A stretch of 8,782 bases of DNA from assembly GCA_031268615.1 (NCBI GenBank), contig JAIRWZ010000108.1:1-8782 (forward strand), read 5' to 3'. The notes below the pieces were generated by a model that had not been told where the DNA came from, did no database searches, and worked only from the letters and a program-made list of their open reading frames with translations. The translations under genes were made by a program, and so were the position numbers. Position 1 is the first letter of the stretch, and every line of letters starts with the position of its first letter. Positions 1 through 6,636 of the stretch are shown one piece after another. This stretch comes from Actinomycetes bacterium. Its GTDB lineage: Bacteria; Actinomycetota; Coriobacteriia; WRKU01; WQUG01.

Positions 1-452
1 ACAAGCCCTTCTCATCGCAGTATAAAAAAGTTATCAGTCAGAATAAGAGAAAGTTCAAGGCCAAGGTCACGGTCAGCGACGATTCTGCGGTTCTGGAAGG
101 CGCAGACTTTGTCTACACCGATGTGTGGTATGGCCTGTACGAAGCCGAGCTGTCTGAAGCGGAGCGCATAGAAACCTTCTTCCCGAAATATCAGGTCAGC
201 CGCGAACTGTTGGACAAAACCGGCAACAAACACGTGAAAGTTCTGCACTGTTTGCCCGCCAACCGTGGCGAGGAAATCACTGACGAGGTCATGGACGCGG
301 ACTATTCGCTGGTCTATGAGGAAGCCGAAAACCGTCTGACCGCACAGCGTGCGCTGCTGGCTTACTTTATTGAGAAACCTGCTACGAGCGTCGTGAAAAA
401 GGCCTGGCTAAAAGCCGACCTGCTGGAGTTTTTGAATGAAAGGGGAATTTAA
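1..452 (+). CDS. ptcA: Putrescine carbamoyltransferase, C-terminal part (5' end outside the window)
   Basis: This is the last 149 residues, read from base 3, of a carbamoyltransferase of the ornithine/putrescine family; the full family length is about 340-355, so over half is missing to the left. The enzyme phosphorolyses N-carbamoylputrescine to putrescine and carbamoyl phosphate in the cytoplasm. Visible are the DVWYGLY segment (about 120-140), the HCLP signature (246-257) followed by ANRGEE, and the ENRLTAQRALL helix near the end. YGLY and HCLPxxRGEE point to the putrescine rather than the ornithine enzyme, which usually has a different sequence after HCLP. An extra C-terminal helix after the TAQRALL segment also fits the putrescine type. 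It is followed one base later by the antiporter gene and then agmatine deiminase, which supports the substrate choice. An ornithine enzyme is the main alternative. The symbol aguB is also used in enterococci. Confidence 0.9.
   Translation, partial: KPFSSQYKKVISQNKRKFKAKVTVSDDSAVLEGADFVYTDVWYGLYEAELSEAERIETFFPKYQVSRELLDKTGNKHVKVLHCLPANRGEEITDEVMDADYSLVYEEAENRLTAQRALLAYFIEKPATSVVKKAWLKADLLEFLNERGI
439..446 (+). promoter_or_regulatory. Ribosome-binding site deciding the antiporter start
   Basis: AAAGGGGA lies inside the last codons of the carbamoyltransferase gene, 7 bases before the ATG at 454. An in-frame ATG at 436 has no such site before it, and using it would put this purine run inside the coding region, so 454 is preferred. 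Confidence 0.8.
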
Positions 453-453
453 C

Positions 454-1869
454 ATGGCGTCGGCATCTCCGAAAAAGAAATTCCGTCTCTTTGACGCGGT
501 GCTGGCTGCGGTCTGTATCGTGTTGGTGGTGGAATCAGCCGCGCCCGCCGCAGCCATTGGCAAACTGCAATACTTCTGGTGGTTTTTCCTGCTCATCGCG
601 TTTTTCCTGCCTTATGCGCTGGTCAGTGCGGAACTGGGCAGTACCTACGACGGTGAAGGCGGTCTGTACGACTGGGTAAAGGCAGCGTATGGTCCGCGCG
701 CCGGCAGCCGGGTAGCGTGGTACTACTGGATTAACTTCCCGCTCTGGATGGTGTCGCTGGCGGTGGTCATCACCGACCTGGTGCCGACGGCCTTTGGCGT
801 AGAGCTGCCCATCTGGGTTGCCCTGTTGATACAGCTGGTATTTTTGTGGGCCGTCATCTTTGTGTCCAACTTTCGTATCAGCGAATCGAAAGCCATTGTC
901 AACTTTGGCGCCATTGTTAAGGCCATTCTGATACTGGCTGTCGGAGGACTGGGGATTTGGGCGTTGATTAACGGCAACGCTCCGGGCGCCGCCGAAACGA
1001 CGCTGGCCGTGAGCCCCTTGGAAGGCATTTCGTTTATCTCCATCATCCTCTTCAACTTTATGGGCTTTGAAGTCGTTGCCACCTTTGCCAGTGATATGGA
1101 AAACCCCAAACGGGAAATTCCGCGCGCCATTATCGTCGGCGGTGTGCTGATTGCCTTTTTCTATCTGTTTGCCGCCTTTGGCATTGGCAGCGCTATCCCG
1201 GTCAGCGAGCTGTCCGTAGACAGCGGTTTTCTGGATAGCTTCATGATTTTAATCCACAGCAACGCCGGCAGCATTGCCACCATCGCGGCCTTCCTTTTGT
1301 TCGTCGCGACCTTCCCGGCCAACCTGATTTCCTGGGGTCCGGGCGTGAACTTTGTGGCGATGTATGCCGCCCGCGACGGCGCGCTGCCCAAGGTATTTGC
1401 CAGCGAAAACAAACACGGCATGCCGCTGGGCGCCAACCTCATCAACGGAATCGTAGCTACCATCATCCTGATTTTCTACGCAGGCCTGTGTCTGTGGGGA
1501 CCGGAAGCGGCCATTGACGGCTTTTGGAGCTTCTTTGCCCTGAGCCTCATCACGCTATTGGCGTCCTACCTCTACCTCTTCCCGGCCTTCGCGAAACTGC
1601 GCCGCATTGACGGCGACACCGAACGCCCCTTCAAGGTCGGCGGCGGCCCTGTCTTACAAAAACTGATTACCTGGGTGCCCTTCGTGCTGCTGATTGTGGG
1701 CATCATCTTCACGCTGACCTATTACGATGGCGAGCTGCCCGGTATCGCCGGCAGCCACCTCGTCCCCGACTTGTTCCTGATAGCGGGGGTGGTGGTGGCC
1801 ATCGTCATCGGCGAAATACTGGCGGCCCGCGCCGTCAAAGCAGCAGCTTTGCAGAAAGGCAAAAACTAA
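454..1869 (+). CDS. aguD: Agmatine/putrescine antiporter, APC superfamily
   Basis: This is a 471-residue inner-membrane exchanger with about 12 hydrophobic segments (roughly residues 11-33, 40-60, 90-112, 117-138, 145-172, 191-212, 225-248, 272-295, 330-350, 355-378, 404-424, 437-458). APC hallmarks are a Gly-rich loop after helix 2 (GSTYDGEGGLYDW, 62-74) and the conserved helix 6 and following loop (FNFMGFEVVATFASDMENP, 200-218, then KREIPRAI). Length matches the family. In agmatine pathways this type imports agmatine and exports putrescine, so uptake costs no net energy. The gene starts one base after the carbamoyltransferase stop and precedes agmatine deiminase, giving the conserved transferase-transporter-deiminase order. 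Substrate is inferred from this context; the sequence alone would allow another amino acid or polyamine exchanger of the glutamate/GABA or cadaverine type. Confidence 0.88.
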   Translation: MASASPKKKFRLFDAVLAAVCIVLVVESAAPAAAIGKLQYFWWFFLLIAFFLPYALVSAELGSTYDGEGGLYDWVKAAYGPRAGSRVAWYYWINFPLWMVSLAVVITDLVPTAFGVELPIWVALLIQLVFLWAVIFVSNFRISESKAIVNFGAIVKAILILAVGGLGIWALINGNAPGAAETTLAVSPLEGISFISIILFNFMGFEVVATFASDMENPKREIPRAIIVGGVLIAFFYLFAAFGIGSAIPVSELSVDSGFLDSFMILIHSNAGSIATIAAFLLFVATFPANLISWGPGVNFVAMYAARDGALPKVFASENKHGMPLGANLINGIVATIILIFYAGLCLWGPEAAIDGFWSFFALSLITLLASYLYLFPAFAKLRRIDGDTERPFKVGGGPVLQKLITWVPFVLLIVGIIFTLTYYDGELPGIAGSHLVPDLFLIAGVVVAIVIGEILAARAVKAAALQKGKN

Positions 1870-1874
1870 CAAGC

Positions 1875-1910
1875 GGAGTGAGTGCGTCCATTCATGGACG
1901 TACTCACTTC
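1875..1910 (+). promoter_or_regulatory. Long intercistronic hairpin between antiporter and agmatine deiminase
   Basis: The 67-bp gap between the two genes holds a 16-bp stem (1875-1890 with 1895-1910) closed by the loop TTCA (1891-1894); only two pairs are G-U. No T-run follows (next bases TGAAACAATG), so it is not a standard intrinsic terminator. It could set relative expression by protecting mRNA ends or causing partial pausing, or the DNA palindrome could be a protein-binding site. One arm recurs at 4604-4623 and the other at 7359-7375. Confidence 0.75.
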
Positions 1911-1936
1911 TGAAACAATGAAAGGGTTGATGGACA

Positions 1937-3031
1937 ATGCCGAAACGACTGAACACGACTCCGCGCGGTGACGGCTATCGGATGCCGGGGGAATTTGAGC
2001 CGCACCGTGGGTGCTACCTCATCTGGCCCCAGCGCCCCGACAACTGGAGAGATGGCGGCAAACCGGCGCAGCACACTTTTGTGAAGGTGGCCGAGGCGAT
2101 TTCGCGCTTTGAGCCGGTGACGATGTTGGTCAACGAGGACCAGTATGACAATGCGCGCGGCCTGTTGCCTGCGCGGGTGCGCGTGCTGGAATGCAGCAGC
2201 AACGACAGCTGGGTGCGCGATTGCGGCGCGACCTTTGTGGTCAATGACGCCGGAGACCTGCGGGCCGTGGACTGGGAGTTTAACGCCTGGGGTGGCTTGG
2301 TTGACGGCTTGTATTTCCCTTGGGATAAGGACGACCAGATTGCGCGGAAAATGAGTGAGCTGGAAGACGTTGATTCCTGGCGCGCCGACGGTTTTGTGCT
2401 GGAAGGTGGCAGCATTCATGTTGACGGTGAGGGGACGCTGATTACGACGGAGGAATGCCTGCTGTCCCCGGGGCGCAACCCCGGTCTGTCGCGCGCAGAC
2501 ATTGAGGCGAAACTGGGCGAATATCTGGGCGTCGAAAAAGTCATTTGGCTGAAGAACGGTATCTATTTGGACGAGACTAACGGACACGTGGATAACATCT
2601 GCAATTTTGTGCGTCCCGGTGAGGTACTGCTGGCCTGGACGGACGATGAGTCTGACCCGCAGCACGCTATCTCTGCTGAAAATCTGGCGATTTTAGAAGC
2701 GGCGAGGGACGCGCGTGGCCGCAAGCTGACGGTACATAAGCTGTATACGCCCGCGCCTATTTTGATTTCGCAGGCGGAAAGCGAGGGCGTTGACGCTGTG
2801 GATGGCACCTTGCCGCGTGTTGAGGGCGACCGTTTGGCGGCATCATACGTGAACTTCTATACGGCCAACGACGCGATTGTGCTGCCGGTTTTTGATGACC
2901 CGCATGACGCGGACGCCATTGCGCTGTTGGAGTCTGTCTTTGAAGGCCGCGAGGTGGTGCCGGTGTTTGCGCGCGAGATTTTGCTGGGCGGGGGCAACGT
3001 ACACTGCATTACTCAACAGGTTCCTGTTTGA
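1937..3031 (+). CDS. aguA: Agmatine deiminase
   Basis: A complete 364-residue cytoplasmic guanidino-group hydrolase of the amidinotransferase (pentein) fold that converts agmatine to N-carbamoylputrescine and ammonia. The catalytic set is visible: Cys357 in [11 protein letters not shown], His217 and Asp219 in NGHVDN, Asp95 in DSWVRD and Glu156 in VLEGGS. The nucleophile position equals that reported for the Enterococcus faecalis enzyme (Cys357), and the length is the same class. N-terminal [22 protein letters not shown] is typical of the family and separates it from arginine deiminase. The ATG at 1937 is preceded by AAAGGG at 1921-1926, 10 bases away, after the hairpin described separately. 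The stop overlaps the TTG start of the regulator by 4 bp. It sits between the antiporter and the regulator in one transcription unit. Confidence 0.97.
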   Translation: MPKRLNTTPRGDGYRMPGEFEPHRGCYLIWPQRPDNWRDGGKPAQHTFVKVAEAISRFEPVTMLVNEDQYDNARGLLPARVRVLECSSNDSWVRDCGATFVVNDAGDLRAVDWEFNAWGGLVDGLYFPWDKDDQIARKMSELEDVDSWRADGFVLEGGSIHVDGEGTLITTEECLLSPGRNPGLSRADIEAKLGEYLGVEKVIWLKNGIYLDETNGHVDNICNFVRPGEVLLAWTDDESDPQHAISAENLAILEAARDARGRKLTVHKLYTPAPILISQAESEGVDAVDGTLPRVEGDRLAASYVNFYTANDAIVLPVFDDPHDADAIALLESVFEGREVVPVFAREILLGGGNVHCITQQVPV

Positions 3032-3639
3032 GCGCAAAACACCTCGCATACGATGATTCTCTTGAGGATTTGTCCCCCACTGCACGCAATATCTTGCAGG
3101 CAGCGTTGGCTATTTTGCTGGATGAAGGCCTGGCTGGTCTGACTCTGTCGCGGGTGGCTGCGCGTGCCGGTGCGAATAAAGCGTCGATTGCCTACCATTT
3201 TGGAAATAAGGACGGCCTGATTGCTGCCTTATTCGACGTCTTTTTTCACGAGGAAAACCGTCAGCTCATCGACATGGCGCACAGTTTACCGCTGGGGCCA
3301 GAGCGTATCGAAGTCGCTCTGGCGCATGAGCGGCGCATTATCACCTCGCGCGAATATCTGCGGGCGTTGGTAGAGCTGCTGCCGACTGCCCTGCGCACGG
3401 AGGCGACGCGCCGACGACTGGACGAGCTGTATAAGGGCTATCGCCGTACGGTTGGCATTACGCTGGACGCAGAAAGCGAAGAAGAGTATCGCAAACTGGC
3501 GCCGCTGGCGCATTTGTATATAGCGCTGGTCGATGGTCTGTCCATTCAATACGCTATCAATCCCGACGACGAGGCCATCGACGCTACGCTGAATCTGGTA
3601 AAACAAATCATGCGACGCTACGTCGAAGAAGAGTTATAG
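3028..3639 (+). CDS. TetR/AcrR-family transcriptional regulator
   Basis: A 203-residue one-component regulator with a TetR-type N-terminal DNA-binding domain (residues about 19-70). The helix-turn-helix lies around 39-58 ([20 protein letters not shown]), followed by the diagnostic [14 protein letters not shown]. The rest is helical and poorly conserved, as expected for a ligand-binding and dimer domain. The start is TTG at 3028, overlapping the deiminase stop as TTGA, with a weak AACAGG at 3014-3019; no in-frame ATG occurs before the HTH, so this start is accepted although unusual. Translational coupling to aguA makes it part of the agmatine operon. The inference is a local regulator sensing agmatine or a product; the ligand and operator cannot be read from the sequence. 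Enterococci and streptococci use a LuxR-type AguR instead. Confidence 0.88.
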   Translation: MSAKHLAYDDSLEDLSPTARNILQAALAILLDEGLAGLTLSRVAARAGANKASIAYHFGNKDGLIAALFDVFFHEENRQLIDMAHSLPLGPERIEVALAHERRIITSREYLRALVELLPTALRTEATRRRLDELYKGYRRTVGITLDAESEEEYRKLAPLAHLYIALVDGLSIQYAINPDDEAIDATLNLVKQIMRRYVEEEL

Positions 3640-3659
3640 AGCCAAGAGCGGGCGGGTCC

Positions 3660-4607
3660 TTACAGTTTGCAGTTGGGGCAGATGATTTTCGTTCCGGTGC
3701 GTCCCGCCAAGGCTTCGTGCGCTGCTTCCAGCGAGGTAATCACCGCGGCGTGGTCCGGCTTTGCCTCGGCAAACATCAGCGCCGCTTCTACCTTGGGCAG
3801 CATGCTTCCCGGCGCGAATTGGCCTTCGGCGATATAGCGCTCAACGCCTTCCTTCGTCATTTCGTCCAGCCAGCGTTGATTGGGCTTGCCGAAATTTATG
3901 GCAACTTTTTCGACAGCCGTCAGGATAAAGAAATAGTCGGCGTCGATTAGTTCGGCCAGCTTCGCCGCGGCAAAGTCCTTGTCAATGACGGCGTCTACGC
4001 CCTCGTAGCCATGTTCGCGTTTTACAATGGGAATGCCACCACCGCCACCGGCAATGATGACTTCACGTGCGTAAAACAGGGTGCGCAACGAAATGGTTTC
4101 GTAAATGCCAATCGGTTTGGGGGAGGGCACAACCTTGCGCCATCCGCGTCCGGAATCCTCGATATAAGTATCGCCAGTTTCTGCCATCAGTGTGCGAGCG
4201 GTCGCCTCATCATAAAACGACCCAATCGGTTTGGTGGGGTGTTGAAACGCCGGGTCATGCTCATCGACAATAGTTTGCGTCAGCATGGTGATGACCGGAA
4301 CGCCATGCATACCGTTCGCTTCGATTTCGGCGTCGATTTCATTTTGGAGGTGGTAGCCGATATAGCCCTGTGACATTGCGGTACATTCCGCAAACGGCAT
4401 ACGCGGTACGACGCCTGCGTCGGCAGCCGTCGAAAAGGCCAAGTTAATCATACCGACCTGGGGTCCGTTTCCGTGACAGATGACCAGGTTGTGGCCTTCC
4501 AAAATCAAGGGTACCAATGCCTTTGCAGCATGTTTGACCGCGATTTTCTGCTCTCTGGGGCTGTTTCCTAAGGCATTTCCCCCCAGTGCGACAACAATAC
4601 GACTCAT
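3660..4607 (-). CDS. arcC: Carbamate kinase
   Basis: A 315-residue amino-acid-kinase-fold enzyme that transfers the phosphate of carbamoyl phosphate to ADP, giving ATP, CO2 and ammonia; it is the energy-yielding last step of agmatine or arginine deiminase pathways. Visible motifs: VVALGGNAL (5-13), HGNGPQVG (45-52), the GGGGGIP nucleotide loop (187-193), IDKD (208-211) and GSMLPKVEA (267-275). Length fits the family (about 310). ATG at 4607 has AAGGGAG 7 bases upstream. The protein ends GTGTKII followed by a CPNCKL tail containing a CxxC pair, which is longer than usual. The gene converges on the TetR gene with only 20 bp between the stops and is driven by its own promoter. The only deiminase pathway visible here is for agmatine, so this would be aguC in enterococcal naming, although service to an arginine pathway elsewhere is possible. 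Confidence 0.95.
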   Translation of the reverse strand: MSRIVVALGGNALGNSPREQKIAVKHAAKALVPLILEGHNLVICHGNGPQVGMINLAFSTAADAGVVPRMPFAECTAMSQGYIGYHLQNEIDAEIEANGMHGVPVITMLTQTIVDEHDPAFQHPTKPIGSFYDEATARTLMAETGDTYIEDSGRGWRKVVPSPKPIGIYETISLRTLFYAREVIIAGGGGGIPIVKREHGYEGVDAVIDKDFAAAKLAELIDADYFFILTAVEKVAINFGKPNQRWLDEMTKEGVERYIAEGQFAPGSMLPKVEAALMFAEAKPDHAAVITSLEAAHEALAGRTGTKIICPNCKL

Positions 4608-4623
4608 GGACGTACTCCCTTCT
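4604..4623 (-). repeat. Second copy of the aguD-aguA hairpin arm, over the carbamate kinase start
   Basis: These 20 bases match the right arm and loop edge of the intercistronic hairpin (1892-1911) at 19 of 20 positions. Here the stretch spans the Shine-Dalgarno (4615-4621) and the ATG (4605-4607) of carbamate kinase on the minus strand. The inverted partner arm is absent at this locus. Confidence 0.6.
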
Positions 4624-4647
4624 CTTCTTTTTCTTTATGGTGCGTAA

Positions 4648-4675
4648 ATTGTAGCACCGGGGTACTGTTTGCCAG
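4648..4675 (-). promoter_or_regulatory. Predicted promoter of carbamate kinase
   Basis: Read on the minus strand: -35 CTGGCA (4675-4670), a 16-bp spacer, and -10 TACAAT (4653-4648) preceded directly by TGC (4656-4654), giving an extended -10. Transcription would start near 4641, leaving a leader of about 34 nt with AAGGGAG before the ATG. This supports transcription independent of the upstream M23 gene. An imperfect palindrome of form GTA-N9-TAC (4651-4665) overlaps the -10 box. Confidence 0.6.
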
Positions 4676-4723
4676 GGTATTCAGAAAAACTGCCGGATAT
4701 TGCGATAGTATGCAATGCTCTTC

Positions 4724-5893
4724 CTATTTAATCGAACTATACCAATTTTTTGCGGCCAGTTCGCGTTGGCGCGCCTTGTAGGAACTTTTGCGCGTGTCGT
4801 TAAACTGAATGTGGGTATGATTTCCCGGATCCTTTTTGGACGTATACGAGGCCAGCTGGTTGCGCACATACTTCGCCAGGTTGCGCACTTCGGCTACGGG
4901 GGTCACCCCTGCTGTGACCCGATCCCCGGTCTGCACTTTTGGTTTGGCCACGTGAATCATTACCATCTCAATGCCCGGCGCCTCGTCGCAGGCAACATGG
5001 ATTTCGTAGTCATCGACTTTGTTGTCATAGCGATAGACGCGCACCGACGTAACCGTTCCGTCCACCGATGAGCGCACGGGGGTACCGGCGCGCGCTCCGA
5101 TATCCATGGAGGTCATGACGGCGGTGTGGCGTCCTGAACGCCACATCTTGAGACATGACCCGACCAGAAGCGCTTCGTCTCCCGCAGGCTGCACACTGAT
5201 ATCGCGTCCCGTTCCGTGCTTCTTTTTCGCTTCAGCCAGCTTCATTTCGGGCAGATGGGTCTTTAGCTCCACCGCGTAGTTAAAGTTTGCCGGGTGAAAG
5301 GCGACTTCTGTCAAATCTTCCGGCGCTACGGGCAGGCGAATCCGCAATTTTTTATAGCTCGCCACAAGGGGCGTCGGCGCCGTGTCAGCAATTACGGGAC
5401 CTTGCCCCTGACCTTGCCCTTGACCGGACGGGGGATTGGCCTCTGTTGTCCGTGCCGCAGCAAGGTCGGCGCTGTCCTTCTCCGTATCAGTGTCGGCCCG
5501 GCCTTCGCCCTTGCGCGCAGTAGGCGTAAACAGGCTTCCCAGTCGCGCCAGTTGTGCCGCCGCCTCTTTTTGTGAGCTGCGCATCCAGACAAAACCCGCA
5601 GTGAAGACGAAAACGACGGCCACGATTATCACGACGACCCACTGGCGGCGACGCTTTGCGGCCGCGGCCGCGCGGCGTTCCTGGCGCGTCTGCAGGGTCA
5701 GGCCCGTATCGCGCGCCGGACGCAGCTGCGCTGCTCCCGAACCATACAGGTCTTCCGGGCGAAAGCTGCTGGTATTGGAGGAAATTACTTCAGGGCGATA
5801 CGGGTCGCGGCGCTTCGCTGTCGTGCGAACACGGTGGCGTGGCAGACCTCGGCGACGAGGGTCGTCTGTATGTTTGTGCCCAAATCGTTGCAT
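4724..5893 (-). CDS. Membrane-anchored M23/LytM-like peptidase-domain protein
   Basis: A 389-residue protein with a basic, disordered cytoplasmic N-terminus (1-84, ending AAAAAKRRRQ), one membrane helix (about 85-103) and an extracytoplasmic part. After the helix come a charged linker, a short Gln-Gly repeat (SGQGQGQGQG, 156-165) and a C-terminal LytM-like domain (about 245-365). Domain landmarks are MDIGARAGTPVRSSVDGTV (263-281), MIHVAKPKVQTGDRVTAG (312-329) and NHTHIQF (358-364), matching the Asp ligand, the catalytic His314 region and the HxH pair (His359, His361). The first zinc-ligand His expected four residues before Asp264 is Met260; His257 is nearby. It may therefore be a cell-wall endopeptidase with altered metal binding or a non-catalytic activator of an amidase. 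The start at 5893 lacks a Shine-Dalgarno but lies just after a TATACT box. The family call is solid; the activity is uncertain. Confidence 0.82.
   Translation of the reverse strand: MQRFGHKHTDDPRRRGLPRHRVRTTAKRRDPYRPEVISSNTSSFRPEDLYGSGAAQLRPARDTGLTLQTRQERRAAAAAKRRRQWVVVIIVAVVFVFTAGFVWMRSSQKEAAAQLARLGSLFTPTARKGEGRADTDTEKDSADLAAARTTEANPPSGQGQGQGQGPVIADTAPTPLVASYKKLRIRLPVAPEDLTEVAFHPANFNYAVELKTHLPEMKLAEAKKKHGTGRDISVQPAGDEALLVGSCLKMWRSGRHTAVMTSMDIGARAGTPVRSSVDGTVTSVRVYRYDNKVDDYEIHVACDEAPGIEMVMIHVAKPKVQTGDRVTAGVTPVAEVRNLAKYVRNQLASYTSKKDPGNHTHIQFNDTRKSSYKARQRELAAKNWYSSIK
5401..5424. repeat. Two 12-bp tandem units coding Gln-Gly repeats
   Basis: CTTGCCCCTGAC (5401-5412) and CTTGCCCTTGAC (5413-5424) differ at one base. 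On the minus strand they encode the (Gly-Gln) run in the extracytoplasmic linker of the M23 protein. Unit number could vary by slippage without breaking the frame, because each unit is four codons. Confidence 0.8.
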
Positions 5894-5898
5894 AATTT

Positions 5899-5904
5899 AG
5901 TATA
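5899..5904 (-). promoter_or_regulatory. -10 box abutting the M23 gene start (possible leaderless transcript)
   Basis: TATACT (5904-5899 on the minus strand) lies 5 bases before the ATG at 5893, so transcription would begin at or next to the A of the start codon. No Shine-Dalgarno is seen in this space. The -35 is weak (about 5922-5932, no good TTGACA). Leaderless messages are common in Actinomycetota, which fits. Confidence 0.5.
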
Positions 5905-5960
5905 AACACTTGAGAGGCTTAGCGTATCATTGTATCGCACTCGACAAAAAACTAACCGAC

Positions 5961-5967
5961 TAAGGAG
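5961..5967 (+). promoter_or_regulatory. Ribosome-binding site of the DedA gene
   Basis: TAAGGAG, 9 bases before the GTG at 5977, fixes that GTG as the start. The 83 bp between the divergent M23 and DedA starts must hold both promoters; TATCAT at 5925-5930 is a candidate + strand -10 but has no convincing -35. Confidence 0.75.
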
Positions 5968-5976
5968 TCCCGACCC

Positions 5977-6636
5977 GTGACAACGTTCCTGCAAACCCTC
6001 TGGATACCGGCGGATTTCATCCTGCATATTGACGAGCATTTGCCCGCCATCATGGACAGCTACGGCCTGTGGGTCTACGCCATTTTGTTCCTGATACTCT
6101 TTGCCGAAACGGGATTTGTCGTCACCCCTTTCCTGCCCGGCGACTCGCTGCTGTTCGCTGCCGGTGCGCTGGCCGCCTCGCACGCAATGTCGCTGCCAGT
6201 GCTGGCCATCATTACCGCCGCCGCTGCCGTGAGCGGGGACGCCTGTAACTACTTTATCGGCGAACATTTCGGTAATGCGCTGATTGACAAGCTGGGTGGG
6301 CGCCTCATCAAACGCGAGCATATCGACGAAACAGAGCGCTTTTTCGAACGTCACGGCGGCAAAACAATCCTACTGGCCCGCTTCGCGCCCTTCGTGCGCA
6401 CCTTCGCGCCCTTCGTGGCGGGCATTGGCCGCATGCACTACGCAAAGTTCGCCCGCTACAACATCCTCGGCGGCCTGGCCTGGGCCTGGGGGTTTTTGGG
6501 CCTGGGCTTTTTCTTCGGCAACATCCCTTTCGTGCGGGACAATTTTGAATGGGTTATCCTCGGCATCATCGCGGTCAGCCTCGTGCCGGCTCTGTGGAAG
6601 GCCTTGCAGGGTCGCTTGAAAGGAAAAGAGAAGTGA
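5977..6636 (+). CDS. DedA-family inner-membrane protein (SNARE-associated/VTT domain)
   Basis: A 219-residue polytopic membrane protein. The DedA core is visible: FAETGFVVTPFLPGDSLLF (42-60), SGDACNYFIGEHFG (86-99), the FFERHGGKTILLARFAP segment (122-138), and VRTFAPFVAGIGRMHYAKF (140-158). The key residues fall at Glu44, Asp56, Arg135 and Arg141, with the same spacings as the functionally required Glu39, Asp51, Arg130 and Arg136 of Escherichia coli YqjA. Family members have been linked to flipping of undecaprenyl phosphate or phospholipids and to proton-dependent envelope homeostasis; the lipid handled here cannot be told. It starts at GTG behind TAAGGAG and overlaps the next gene by 4 bp (GTGA), so the two are probably translated together. 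Opposite it, divergently, is the envelope M23 protein. Confidence 0.93.
   Translation: MTTFLQTLWIPADFILHIDEHLPAIMDSYGLWVYAILFLILFAETGFVVTPFLPGDSLLFAAGALAASHAMSLPVLAIITAAAAVSGDACNYFIGEHFGNALIDKLGGRLIKREHIDETERFFERHGGKTILLARFAPFVRTFAPFVAGIGRMHYAKFARYNILGGLAWAWGFLGLGFFFGNIPFVRDNFEWVILGIIAVSLVPALWKALQGRLKGKEK

Noticed and set aside
1870..1936. Intrinsic terminator between aguD and aguA
   Set aside because: The stem is strong, but no T-run follows and the next gene belongs to the same pathway and strand.
1904..2665. 253-codon open frame on the minus strand opposite aguA
   Set aside because: It lies wholly against a well-supported enzyme gene with an intact catalytic set, its translation resembles no family I know, and it has no plausible ribosome-binding site; it is a shadow of codon bias.
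3640..3659. Bidirectional terminator between the convergent TetR and carbamate kinase genes
   Set aside because: The 20-bp gap is G-rich but shows no inverted repeat or T-run; termination must occur inside the genes or by another mechanism.
4676..4723. Terminator after the M23 gene
   Set aside because: ATTGC/GCAAT forms only a 5-bp stem with an 8-nt loop, and the T-run is about 10 bases further on, so it is too weak to call.
5785..6354. 189-codon minus-strand open frame spanning the M23-DedA gap
   Set aside because: It crosses both divergent promoters and overlaps the DedA gene; no family resemblance or Shine-Dalgarno.
6549..6632. N-terminal extension of LarE into the DedA gene
   Set aside because: The extra 28 residues are Arg/Gly-rich and unlike the family; the GTG at 6633 with AGGAAAAGAG and GTGA overlap is a better start.
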